From JANQTF01 sp036835375 (GTDB taxonomy: Bacteria; Bacteroidota; Bacteroidia; J057): a DNA stretch of 14,298 nucleotides. A program made the translations under genes and the position numbers. The stretch is from NCBI GenBank assembly GCA_036835375.1, contig DAITMB010000126.1, positions 1 through 14,298 of the forward strand, written 5' to 3'. Position 1 is the stretch's first letter; each line of letters begins with the position of its first letter. The notes under the pieces are model-generated. The model saw nothing but the letters and a program-made list of their open reading frames with translations. It was not told where the DNA came from and ran no database searches. Below, one piece after another: positions 7,804 to 14,298 of the stretch.

Positions 7804-8211
7804 TTATGCTTCCTCGCCGTCTTGTTCTTTTTCTTTGATTCGGGAGGCGATGGAGGGGTCATAGTTGACAAACATATGAATCCAAGCAGATCTTGACAAG
7901 CGAAACAGGATCGGCACAGAAGCGGGTAGCACGATGGCCATGAAGATCAGGTACACCGAATAGGGCTGATTGAGCACAAAACTGATGAACAAAAAGGAGG
8001 GAATCAACCAACCGACATTGAGGGCATAGCTAATGTAGGTAGCGCCGAAAAAGAAGCCAGGCTCAATGACGAAATCTTGACCGCAGCGTGGACATTGTTC
8101 TGGCATGTCGTGCATACGCCTCAGGTAGTAGGGATTCTTGAAGCTGAAGAGGCGCCCTTTCCTACACCGAGGACAGCGGTTGCCGAGAATACTTGAAAGG
8201 ATGGAAGCCAT
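7804..8211 (-). CDS. DUF983 family membrane protein
   Basis: This is a 135-residue protein, the usual size for DUF983. I take the ATG at 8211 (MASILSSILGNRCPRC), because the frame upstream overlaps the end of the glycosidase gene and its residues look unlike this family. Two CPRC motifs, at residues 13-16 and 40-43, form a probable zinc ribbon at the cytoplasmic N-terminus. Two hydrophobic helices follow, at about 57-80 and 85-103, with the typical EPGFFFGATYISYA entry into the first. The tail is charged (KEKEQDGEEA). The molecular function of the family is unknown. It lies 121 bp downstream of the GH95-like gene with its own candidate -7 box, so it may be transcribed both with the glycosidases and separately. 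A direct role in fucose use is not implied. Confidence 0.88.
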   Translation of the reverse strand: MASILSSILGNRCPRCRKGRLFSFKNPYYLRRMHDMPEQCPRCGQDFVIEPGFFFGATYISYALNVGWLIPSFLFISFVLNQPYSVYLIFMAIVLPASVPILFRLSRSAWIHMFVNYDPSIASRIKEKEQDGEEA

Positions 8212-8228
8212 GAGGGGAAGTTTTGCTC

Positions 8229-8236
8229 CAAAGATA
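8229..8236 (-). promoter_or_regulatory. Candidate -7 box upstream of the DUF983 gene
   Basis: The - strand reads TATCTTTG, an exact match to the Bacteroidota -7 consensus TAnnTTTG, 17 bp before the ATG at 8211. No TTTG is found at the usual -33 distance (TATTTC lies 14 bp upstream), so support is partial. The leader would be very short. Confidence 0.3.
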
Positions 8237-8332
8237 ACCCTCCCTCCGTTGAAATAGCAGAAGAATACATTCAAAAATCCTAATATATTTTTGCAATGCC
8301 TGTCAGCCAAGATCTTGTCCGGGGAATGTCGA

Positions 8333-10624
8333 TCAAGGGAGGCGTCGCAGCACCCACTTCTGTCCGGCTTGGGCCTCCACTTCCCAGATAGTCCCTTCCA
8401 CGACCACGCCATTTACGCTGAACCTATTTCCCAGCCCGGGGTGCAACACCAGCTTTTCTGCTCGAGTCGCTTCGACGGTCACCTCTGTAGTCTGTCCCCC
8501 TTGCACACGGGCCGAAATCAAAAATCCGCCTTCGGCGCGCACCCGCTCAAAGGAGGCCTCCTTCCAGTAAATCGACAGTCCTGGAAACACGTGAAGGCCG
8601 TCATGGCGTTGCTGGACCAGCAATTCATACACGGCGATCAGGGCACCAAAGCCTGCGTCCAACTGCATGACTTCTCCTACTCTTCGCTCCGGAAAGTGAT
8701 CCCATACTGGGTGCGAAATAATGCTGTGGCCCTCCGTGTTGGCATTGTGAAGCGTTCCACGTCCTTCGTTCACAAAATTATCCTGCCAATAGCGGAGCCA
8801 GTTCACGGCAGCTTCTGCTTGGTTGGTTCGTGCCATCAAGATCGAGGCCCAGGGCACACACCAGCCCGACCAGCCGCCGGCGCCCCGATAGCGCCATGCC
8901 CGCAGACTATTGGCGACCACCTCGGCATGATCTTCGGAGAGGGGATCGATCGTAGCAAATGGCCAAATCGCGCCCAGGTGCGAGTGGTGTCGGTGGCTCT
9001 CGATGAGGTCCATGCCTTCCCACAGCGCAATTCGCTCATTTGACTGTTGCCATTCATCGTGAAAGATCCCTTCGAACGTGGTGTAAGGAGGCAGTCCATT
9101 GCTGACCTGTTGCCATCGAGGATCTATTGGTTGCTGCAAAGTGTTGGCTGCTTCCGGCAAGAAGAGACAAATGGCATGAAGAGCTGCTAGCTGGAAGGAG
9201 GCATCGCGTCCCCAAGCATTCATGGCACTGCCCCGATACTCAGGACTCACTGACACGGGAAGATGAAAGACACCCGAGGAATCTTGTTCCAACATGGCCC
9301 AGTATCCCTCGAAGGCTCCGACGAGGAGCGGAAAAGCCGTGTTCGTCAATACCTCCCGGTCCCCGCTGTATCGATAATGGAGCCAGGCGAGCTGCGCCAT
9401 CCAAGCCGTGCAAGCGTGGTCGATAGTGCCAGTCCAGAAGGTGCCGACGACTTTGCCGCGGTCATCCACCGAGTGTGGGAGCATCAAAGCCCCCTCTCTT
9501 CCAAAAAAAGTCTCTCCATTTTTCTGAATCTCTCCCTTCCAGCTGTCCAGCAAGCGCCACAGCGGCTCCAGGTGAGCATATCTTCCCGACATCAACGCAG
9601 GGTAGTAAATCATCTCCATGTTGATGTTGAAATGGTAATCATTGCTCCAGGGTGGCAACTGGTAGTCTTCCATGAATGGTCCTTGCAAGGCACAAGCGAT
9701 GCCTTGCGGGGGGGTGGCGCAGCCTTGTTTATAGAGGCCGTAGTCGTAGATCTCTTGGAGGGCAGGATCTGGAAGCAGGGCCATTGGCACATCTTGCCAA
9801 TAGGCCTGCCACCACATGTCGGATTCCTGAATGAGGGTTGGTTGATCGGCGCCATCAAGAAGGACCTTGAGCCGCGATTCACTGTCGGAGGCCAGGGAAG
9901 TCCCCAGCCAAAGCCGATCAGCATCTTTCCGAAATCCTACACTCAACGGTTCATCTGCTGGTAAATATTGGGTGGCGATATAGGCGAGCTTGTCGGTGGA
10001 TTCCCACACGCTTGGCTTTCGAAGTCCGATTCGCTCATAGGTTTCTGTCAAAAATTCGTAGGCGGGTACCAAGCGCACCATCGCTCCCGACAAATCAGCA
10101 GGCATCTCCACGAGGGCCAACTCCTGGGTGGGAGATTGCCTGACGGAAAGGGTAGCTCTCTCACTGCCACGCTGCGCCACTATCTGTAGGGTCGCTGATC
10201 CCAGCAGAAGTGTTCCCCGGCTGAGGGTCCAGCCCTCGGGCAGCGTGATGACAAGCCTGGCGCCGCCGAGCTGCTGCGGATGACCGAGTTGCGGACTCAC
10301 CACTTCGCTGGGCGGGAGGGCAAAAGCTTGCTCAATGCCACTGGCATTTCCGGCCTCCAGCAACACTTTCAGCTCGGCGTAAGTGATTCTCGTCGAAAAA
10401 TCATTTCCTCCTCGGTGGTCCCAGAAACCGGCTCTGGCCACGGTGATGCGAAGTTCACGACCTTCTCCCCAGACCATCAGCCCCTGGGTGCCATTGGCGA
10501 GGAGCATGCCCGTGTGGACGCGCGGCAGCGGAAATGCCCAATCGAGCTGGCTGCTCGTTTGCGAAAACATCCAAGAAGGCGAAACCAATAGGATCAGGGC
10601 CAAAAGGCGGAAGAATGGGCGCAT
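8333..10624 (-). CDS. Secreted GH95-like glycoside hydrolase (probable alpha-L-fucosidase or relative)
   Basis: This is a 763-residue protein. The ATG at 10624 is preferred over one 14 codons upstream because MRPFFRLLALILLVSPSWMFS is a normal signal peptide cut before Gln 22. Residues about 27-240 form an N-terminal beta-sandwich (HTGMLLANGTQGLMVWGEG, then ARAGFWDHRGG). The (alpha/alpha)6 barrel follows. It carries the GH95 landmarks FNINMEM (Asn 333 and Asn 335), SVSPEYRGS, SHRHHSHLG (about 543-551), GGWSGWCVPWASIL and MQLDAGFGA (Asp 656). A C-terminal beta domain holds LHVFPGL and RAEGGFLISARV. GH95 enzymes are inverting fucosidases or galactosidases acting on terminal alpha-1,2 linkages. 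The residue where family members usually have the acid Glu before Trp appears to be Leu 534, with Glu just after the Trp at 536, so the substrate or mechanism may differ. The gene begins 61 bp after the GH29 gene, probably in one operon. There is no T9SS domain, so the product is probably periplasmic. Confidence 0.8.
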   Translation of the reverse strand: MRPFFRLLALILLVSPSWMFSQTSSQLDWAFPLPRVHTGMLLANGTQGLMVWGEGRELRITVARAGFWDHRGGNDFSTRITYAELKVLLEAGNASGIEQAFALPPSEVVSPQLGHPQQLGGARLVITLPEGWTLSRGTLLLGSATLQIVAQRGSERATLSVRQSPTQELALVEMPADLSGAMVRLVPAYEFLTETYERIGLRKPSVWESTDKLAYIATQYLPADEPLSVGFRKDADRLWLGTSLASDSESRLKVLLDGADQPTLIQESDMWWQAYWQDVPMALLPDPALQEIYDYGLYKQGCATPPQGIACALQGPFMEDYQLPPWSNDYHFNINMEMIYYPALMSGRYAHLEPLWRLLDSWKGEIQKNGETFFGREGALMLPHSVDDRGKVVGTFWTGTIDHACTAWMAQLAWLHYRYSGDREVLTNTAFPLLVGAFEGYWAMLEQDSSGVFHLPVSVSPEYRGSAMNAWGRDASFQLAALHAICLFLPEAANTLQQPIDPRWQQVSNGLPPYTTFEGIFHDEWQQSNERIALWEGMDLIESHRHHSHLGAIWPFATIDPLSEDHAEVVANSLRAWRYRGAGGWSGWCVPWASILMARTNQAEAAVNWLRYWQDNFVNEGRGTLHNANTEGHSIISHPVWDHFPERRVGEVMQLDAGFGALIAVYELLVQQRHDGLHVFPGLSIYWKEASFERVRAEGGFLISARVQGGQTTEVTVEATRAEKLVLHPGLGNRFSVNGVVVEGTIWEVEAQAGQKWVLRRLP

Positions 10625-10685
10625 GAGGAAGGAATTCGGAGGGGTAAACATAGAATGCAGGAGCAAAACGTGAGAGTGGAAATTG

Positions 10686-12107
10686 CTATTTGCTGGGCGA
10701 AATGGCGATCACCGTGGCGATGCGATCGGGTGCCTGTGCAGGCAAGGAAATCTGGGTTTGTCCAGATGATTGAGACAAAGGGAGACTACTACCATCGCTG
10801 AGCAAAATCGCGGTCTTTGCATCAGGGAGGGCAGGAAGCACCAGTTGACGATTGCTCGGCCAGTCGAACACGTGTGCGTAGAGGACCTCGCCTTTCTTCG
10901 TATATCGGCCCCAACTCGGGCGCTCATACGGACTGGCCTCCGCCCCGTAGATGGCTTCACCATTGATTTCCATCCATCGGCCCATGTCCTGAAGCCGTGC
11001 TACGCTTTCCTCGGGAATGACTCCCTCCGCCGTAGGGCCTACGTTGAGGAGGAAATTGCCGCCTTTGGAGACGATGTCCACGAGATGGCGAATGAGTGTT
11101 TCGCTAGACTTCCAGTTGTGGTCAAAGTGCTTGTAGCCCCAGGTGTCATTCATCGTCATGCAGGATTCCCAGTCCACGCCAGGGATACCTTTCGCAGGAA
11201 TTTCCTGTTCCGGTGTCCCAAAGTCACCTGCAAAGTCACCCGCTGCATTCAATCCCGCCATGCCGTTACGGCCCTTGTCCACGCGATTGTTGATGATGAT
11301 CTCAGGTTGGATATTTCGAATGAAATTGTAGAGGTCCTTGCCCATTTCAGTGGTGAAATCCGGAATCCATTCGCCATCAAACCACATCACCCCGATGTCA
11401 CCGTAGTTGGTGAGGAGTTCTCGCAACTGTGGTTTCATAAAGGTCTCCACATAGCGGGGAAACTGGGGATTTGCCTCCGCCTGGTCACCAACCCGGTGAT
11501 AGGTCGGCTCGAAGATCGCCTGTGCATCGGGGTGGTGCCAATCCATGATGGAGTGGTAAAAACATAGTTTGATGCCCTGTGCTGCACACGCACGGGCCAG
11601 TTCGGCCAGGATGTCTTTGTCGTAGGGTGTGGCATCGATGATATTCCAAGGGCTCACTTCGGAGTCCCATAGCGCAAACCCGTCGTGGTGCTTGGAGGTG
11701 ATCACGATGTACTTCATGCCAGCCTGTTTGGCGATGGCTACCCACTCCTCGGCATTAAATTGTTGGGGATTGAATTGCGCAGCGTAGGCTTCGTATTCGG
11801 CAATGGGAATGTGGAGGTGCTCCATGATCCACTCCCCAATGTTTTCTGTGCGCTGCCCTTGGTGCTCGCCTGCCGGGATAGCATACAGCCCCCAGTGGAT
11901 AAACATGCCAAAACGAGCCTCTTTCCACCAATCCATCCGATCTTCGCGCTCGGCATCGGTCTCAGTTTTGAAAAAATCCACCGGACTGGCCGGAGCCTGC
12001 GTCGCAGCGGGCTGGGAGGTGCAGGCCGCCAAGCTGATCAGTATCACCCATGTCAACATCATTAGGGGAAAGGGAAAATTCGTCGAATTCATATGGGGGG
12101 AGTTCAT
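10686..12107 (-). CDS. GH29 alpha-L-fucosidase, lipoprotein
   Basis: This 473-residue retaining exo-fucosidase of family GH29 releases terminal alpha-L-fucose. The catalytic barrel starts at WWKEARFGMFIHWGLYAIPAGE (about 60-81). It continues with the substrate-binding SKHHDGFALWDS (His 140, His 141), CFYHSIMDWHHPD, and VMWFDGEW with the likely nucleophile Asp 244. The GTPEQEIP segment holds a probable acid/base Glu (300 or 302, by analogy only). The barrel closes with GGNFLLNVGPTAEG. A small C-terminal beta domain ends at 473. The N-terminus is a lipoprotein signal with lipobox LAAC (Cys 29), so the enzyme is membrane-anchored, unlike the freely secreted GH95-like partner downstream. Starts at 12107 and 12092 both fit and leave the lipobox unchanged. 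It is the first gene of the probable GH29-GH95-like-DUF983 unit, divergent from the epimerase gene. Confidence 0.93.
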   Translation of the reverse strand: MNSPHMNSTNFPFPLMMLTWVILISLAACTSQPAATQAPASPVDFFKTETDAEREDRMDWWKEARFGMFIHWGLYAIPAGEHQGQRTENIGEWIMEHLHIPIAEYEAYAAQFNPQQFNAEEWVAIAKQAGMKYIVITSKHHDGFALWDSEVSPWNIIDATPYDKDILAELARACAAQGIKLCFYHSIMDWHHPDAQAIFEPTYHRVGDQAEANPQFPRYVETFMKPQLRELLTNYGDIGVMWFDGEWIPDFTTEMGKDLYNFIRNIQPEIIINNRVDKGRNGMAGLNAAGDFAGDFGTPEQEIPAKGIPGVDWESCMTMNDTWGYKHFDHNWKSSETLIRHLVDIVSKGGNFLLNVGPTAEGVIPEESVARLQDMGRWMEINGEAIYGAEASPYERPSWGRYTKKGEVLYAHVFDWPSNRQLVLPALPDAKTAILLSDGSSLPLSQSSGQTQISLPAQAPDRIATVIAISPSK

Positions 12108-12422
12108 GTGGGAAAAATCGAAGGTGAACGTGCTCCTTGATCAGGGTAGTGGTGGCCATCCTGCGAACATGCGATGCACCCCGACAGCCACTAAGCCCTA
12201 AAAGATAGGGGATTCCTGGAGGCTTTTCCTCTCAGGTAGGCGACTGTGCAGGTGGGTTAGGTCAATGCTGCGGGACCTTGGGACTTGTTGAGGGGCATTT
12301 TTCCGGTTACCTGAAAAAAATGGTTACCTTTCTCAGGCCGATCTGAAAAGACGTTGTTGCTCGCCTTCGCGGTACTTTTTTAGTCAACCTTCTCCCCTCT
12401 ACTCCCTTGACCGACAGTCTGT
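12108..12422. other. Divergent intergenic region, 315 bp
   Basis: This should contain promoters for the GH29 gene (-) and the epimerase gene (+). Toward the epimerase, TACTTTTT at 12373-12380 matches 7 of 8 positions of TAnnTTTG and lies 43 bp before the ATG, with TTG copies 13-16 bp upstream; this is a weak promoter candidate. Small inverted repeats occur at 12196-12210 (CCCTA/TAGGG), 12215-12236 and 12310-12337. No small gene is evident. Confidence 0.45.
12305..12337. promoter_or_regulatory. Short direct and inverted repeats, possible operator
   Basis: GGTTACCT occurs at 12305-12312 and again at 12322-12329, 17 bp apart. Overlapping these, CCTGAAAAA (12310-12318) and TTTCTCAGG (12329-12337) form an imperfect inverted repeat with one mismatch. 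The block lies just upstream of the weak -7 candidate of the epimerase gene. A regulator site is inference only. Confidence 0.3.
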
Positions 12423-13409
12423 ATGAAAATCCTTTATCTCGGTGGTACGGGAAATATCTCCTCCGCCTGCGTGCGATTGTCCCTCGAAAAAGGCCATGAA
12501 GTCTTTGTGCTGCACCGCGGAAGCACTGCCGTGGTACTCCCGGAAGGAGCTCACAGCCTGATAGCAGACATCGAAGACGAAGCTGCCGTGGCCGAAGTGA
12601 TCCGGAACCACGAATTTGAGGTAGTAGCCAATTTCATTGGGTATGTGCCGCAGGACATAGAGCGGGATATCCGCCTATTCGGCGGAAGAATCGGCCAATA
12701 CGTCTTCATCAGCTCGGCTTCCGCCTACCAAAAGCCGCTGAGCCATCCCATCATCACGGAATCCACGCCGCTGGCCAACCCTTATTGGCAATATTCCCGC
12801 GACAAAATCGAGTGTGAGAACACGCTCATGCGCGCCTATTGGAGCGAATCGTTTCCCATGACCATCGTTCGCCCTTCGCTCACCTACGAACACGTGATTC
12901 CTGTTGCGATCGGCGGTTGGAAAGAATTTACCATTATCGAAAGGATCCGCAAGGGGAAGCCCATCATCGTGCACGGAGATGGCAGCTCCATTTGGACCAT
13001 TACCCATTCCCGAGACTTCGCCAAGGGATTCGTAGGCCTGCTGGGCCACCAGCAAGCCATTGGCCAGTCCTTTCACATTACGTCCGACGAACTGCTCACC
13101 TGGAATCAAATCTATGAAGCAGTGATGTCAGCGGCAGGTGCCAAGACTGAGATGATTCACATTCCTTCGGACTACATCGCCAAGTTCGACGCCGCCCAGA
13201 CGGGCAATCTGCTCGGTGACAAGGCCGTGAGCGTGGTATTTGATAACAGCAAAATCAAACGATTTGTGCCCGATTTTGTGGCTACCACGCTTTTCAAACA
13301 AGGCATTGCAGAGACGGTGAAATGGCTGGAGGCAGATCCGCGCCGCATTCACTTCAATCCCGAAACGGATGCCTGGATGGACAAAGTCATTGCCAATTAT
13401 CGCCGATAA
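12423..13409 (+). CDS. NAD-dependent epimerase/dehydratase family protein (extended SDR)
   Basis: This is a 328-residue cytoplasmic oxidoreductase. The ATG at 12423 directly opens the Rossmann fold: MKILYLGGTGNIS, with the glycine motif at residues 7-13. The HRG at 31-33 follows the second strand and probably contacts the cofactor. SSAS (98-101) and Tyr 124-x3-Lys 128 (YSRDK) are the expected catalytic residues of extended short-chain dehydrogenases. The C-terminal half has the substrate-domain features IVRPSLTY, VHGDGSSIWTITHSRDFAKG and SFHITSD, as in nucleotide-sugar epimerases. The exact substrate cannot be read from sequence; sugar-nucleotide or related metabolite conversion is likely. 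The neighbouring fucosidases make a deoxysugar link conceivable, but the gene is divergent and that is a guess. The next gene starts one base after its stop, so the two are very probably translationally coupled. Confidence 0.88.
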   Translation: MKILYLGGTGNISSACVRLSLEKGHEVFVLHRGSTAVVLPEGAHSLIADIEDEAAVAEVIRNHEFEVVANFIGYVPQDIERDIRLFGGRIGQYVFISSASAYQKPLSHPIITESTPLANPYWQYSRDKIECENTLMRAYWSESFPMTIVRPSLTYEHVIPVAIGGWKEFTIIERIRKGKPIIVHGDGSSIWTITHSRDFAKGFVGLLGHQQAIGQSFHITSDELLTWNQIYEAVMSAAGAKTEMIHIPSDYIAKFDAAQTGNLLGDKAVSVVFDNSKIKRFVPDFVATTLFKQGIAETVKWLEADPRRIHFNPETDAWMDKVIANYRR

Positions 13410-13410
13410 C

Positions 13411-14196
13411 ATGCCGCAACATCATCTCCCGCCAACCACTGCCAGCATTTTGGGTGCCGGGAGACTGGCGTGGAGCCTCGTCCCAGCCTTGCAAGAAGGG
13501 GGCGTGGAGGTCGTGGAGATCATGGCGCGATCCGCAGAAAAGGGGCATCGCTTCGAAGCTGAATATGGGATTTCATACAATGAAAATGGGGAAGCGGTGC
13601 CGCGTGGAGAATGGGTCATACTGGCTGTGTCTGACTCGGCGATTGCGCCTTTGGCAAACTTACTTTCGCAGAAGCTAGCACCATCTCAATGCTTGGTCCA
13701 CTGCTCGGGAGCAGTGCCCTTGTCAGTCCTACAGGCTCATCCCAGGCACGGAGTTCTGTATCCCATGCAAGCCTTTTCATGGCAGCGCGTGTCTTGGTCT
13801 CAGCCAGAGATCCCGGTGTTCGTGGAAGGTAGCGACGAGGAGTTGCAGGCGAACCTAAAGGAATTTGCGCTGCTACTTGGCAGCCACGTGCATGTGTGCA
13901 ACTCTGCCGATCGGCTGACCCTACACTTGGGAGCCGTGTTCGTCAGTAATTTCAGCAATCTGATGTTTCAGGTAGCAGAGGGGCTGGTGGGCGATCTTGG
14001 GTTCCAGATATATGAGCCGCTGATTCGCCAGCAGGTCGAGACTGCCCTCGCGATCGGAGCACGTGCCGCCCAGACAGGGCCAGCCCTCCGCGACGACCAT
14101 GTCACCATGGCTTTGCACCTCGAACGCTTAGCGGCTCATCCCGCGCTGGCGGATTTGTATCGCCGTCTTTCGGCCATAATTCACCAAATGAAGTAG
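13411..14196 (+). CDS. Rossmann-like/DUF2520 family protein
   Basis: This is a 261-residue protein. The ATG at 13411 is one base after the epimerase stop and gives the normal family start, with SILGAGRLAWSL following after ten residues; an in-frame ATG at 13369 would only add residues read from the end of the upstream gene. The N-terminal Rossmann domain has the dinucleotide motif GAGRLA at 15-20, then WVILAVSDSAI and LVHCSGAVPL (HCSG at 97-100). YPMQAFS at 117-123 leads into the helical DUF2520 domain, which carries HLGAVFVSNFSNLM and the conserved TGPALRDD at 222-229. The fold resembles F420-dependent NADP reductases and ketopantoate reductase, but no reaction is established for the family. 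Length is as expected and the frame is intact. It is probably translated together with the epimerase. Confidence 0.88.
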   Translation: MPQHHLPPTTASILGAGRLAWSLVPALQEGGVEVVEIMARSAEKGHRFEAEYGISYNENGEAVPRGEWVILAVSDSAIAPLANLLSQKLAPSQCLVHCSGAVPLSVLQAHPRHGVLYPMQAFSWQRVSWSQPEIPVFVEGSDEELQANLKEFALLLGSHVHVCNSADRLTLHLGAVFVSNFSNLMFQVAEGLVGDLGFQIYEPLIRQQVETALAIGARAAQTGPALRDDHVTMALHLERLAAHPALADLYRRLSAIIHQMK

Positions 14197-14244
14197 TGAT
14201 GTGAAAAAGCGGATAGATGTGAGCGTCTCGCTCGCTTGCCTGCC

Positions 14245-14298
14245 TCATTCGTAGGGAAGGTCTGGCTCAATCCAGAAGATGTCTCCATAGAGGTTGAA
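14245..14298 (-). CDS. C-terminal end of a - strand gene running off the window
   Basis: On the - strand, 17 codons from the window edge read FNLYGDIFWIEPDLPYE and end in TGA (14245-14247). The reading is protein-like and convergent with the DUF2520 gene, whose stop is 48 bp away. The fragment is too short to assign. A small GAGCG/CGCTC hairpin (14221-14233) between the two stops lacks a T-tract. Confidence 0.5.
   Translation of the reverse strand, partial: FNLYGDIFWIEPDLPYE

Noticed and set aside
8291..9964. + strand open frames (250, 99 and 233 codons) opposite the GH95-like gene
   Set aside because: Antisense shadows of a well-supported glycoside hydrolase, with no recognisable motifs and overlapping one another.
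10770..12201. + strand open frames (265, 126 and 132 codons) opposite the GH29 gene
   Set aside because: Shadows of a strongly conserved fucosidase; residue composition is not protein-like.
12675..13109. 144-codon - strand frame opposite the epimerase gene
   Set aside because: The + strand Rossmann protein is unambiguous; this is its shadow.
1..14298. tRNA, rRNA, CRISPR array, insertion sequence or phage attachment site
   Set aside because: I looked for cloverleaf ends, regular direct repeats, transposase motifs and terminal inverted repeats by eye and found none; a covariance-model scan was not possible.

Overview
The window looks like chromosomal DNA of a free-living Bacteroidota, probably of the Saprospiraceae/Lewinella type. 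The evidence is several C-terminal domains of the type A type IX secretion system (T9SS), Sec signal peptides cut before Gln, Bacteroidota-style lipoproteins with no obvious Shine-Dalgarno sites, and large surface proteins of a kind I associate with that group (openings like FPDNWDWR, then DGWELI and a LYNRFTGVLRVF-like strand). No tRNA, rRNA, CRISPR array, transposase or phage gene was seen.

Region 1 (1-4620, + strand) is a surface-protein neighbourhood that looks partly decayed. It holds a short T9SS protein (49-517) whose reading frame breaks in the signal peptide and whose central part seems to be missing; an intact small lipoprotein with a Cys-rich stalk and a PKD-like domain (950-1828); and a large T9SS surface protein (1882-4539) cut in two by one in-frame TAA at 3667-3669. 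The two broken genes share a closely related C-terminal sorting domain. Much of the lipoprotein and large-protein DNA is AT-rich compared with the sorting domains and the rest of the window.

Region 2 (4620-7803, - strand): a strong two-way hairpin terminator (4625-4662) separates the convergent units. Beyond it lies an 887-residue secreted protein (4677-7340) with a signal peptide, a Pmp-like parallel beta-helix, a concanavalin A-like domain and a T9SS sorting domain. A 463-bp non-coding stretch follows.

Region 3 (7742-12107, - strand) is probably one transcription unit for fucose release. It encodes a GH29 alpha-L-fucosidase lipoprotein, a secreted GH95-like glycosidase with an altered active-site region, then a small DUF983 zinc-ribbon membrane protein, ending at a hairpin terminator (7742-7774). 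The two enzymes could remove alpha-linked fucose from algal or host glycans. No SusC/SusD pair or sulfatase is in the window.

Region 4 (12108-14298): a 315-bp divergent intergenic region with short repeats leads to a + strand pair, an extended short-chain dehydrogenase/epimerase and a Rossmann/DUF2520 protein separated by one base. The last bases carry the C-terminal codons of a further - strand gene that runs off the window. I found no clearly new multi-gene system. The most unusual items are the two broken T9SS surface genes, the GH95-like enzyme and the composition shift at the sorting domain.
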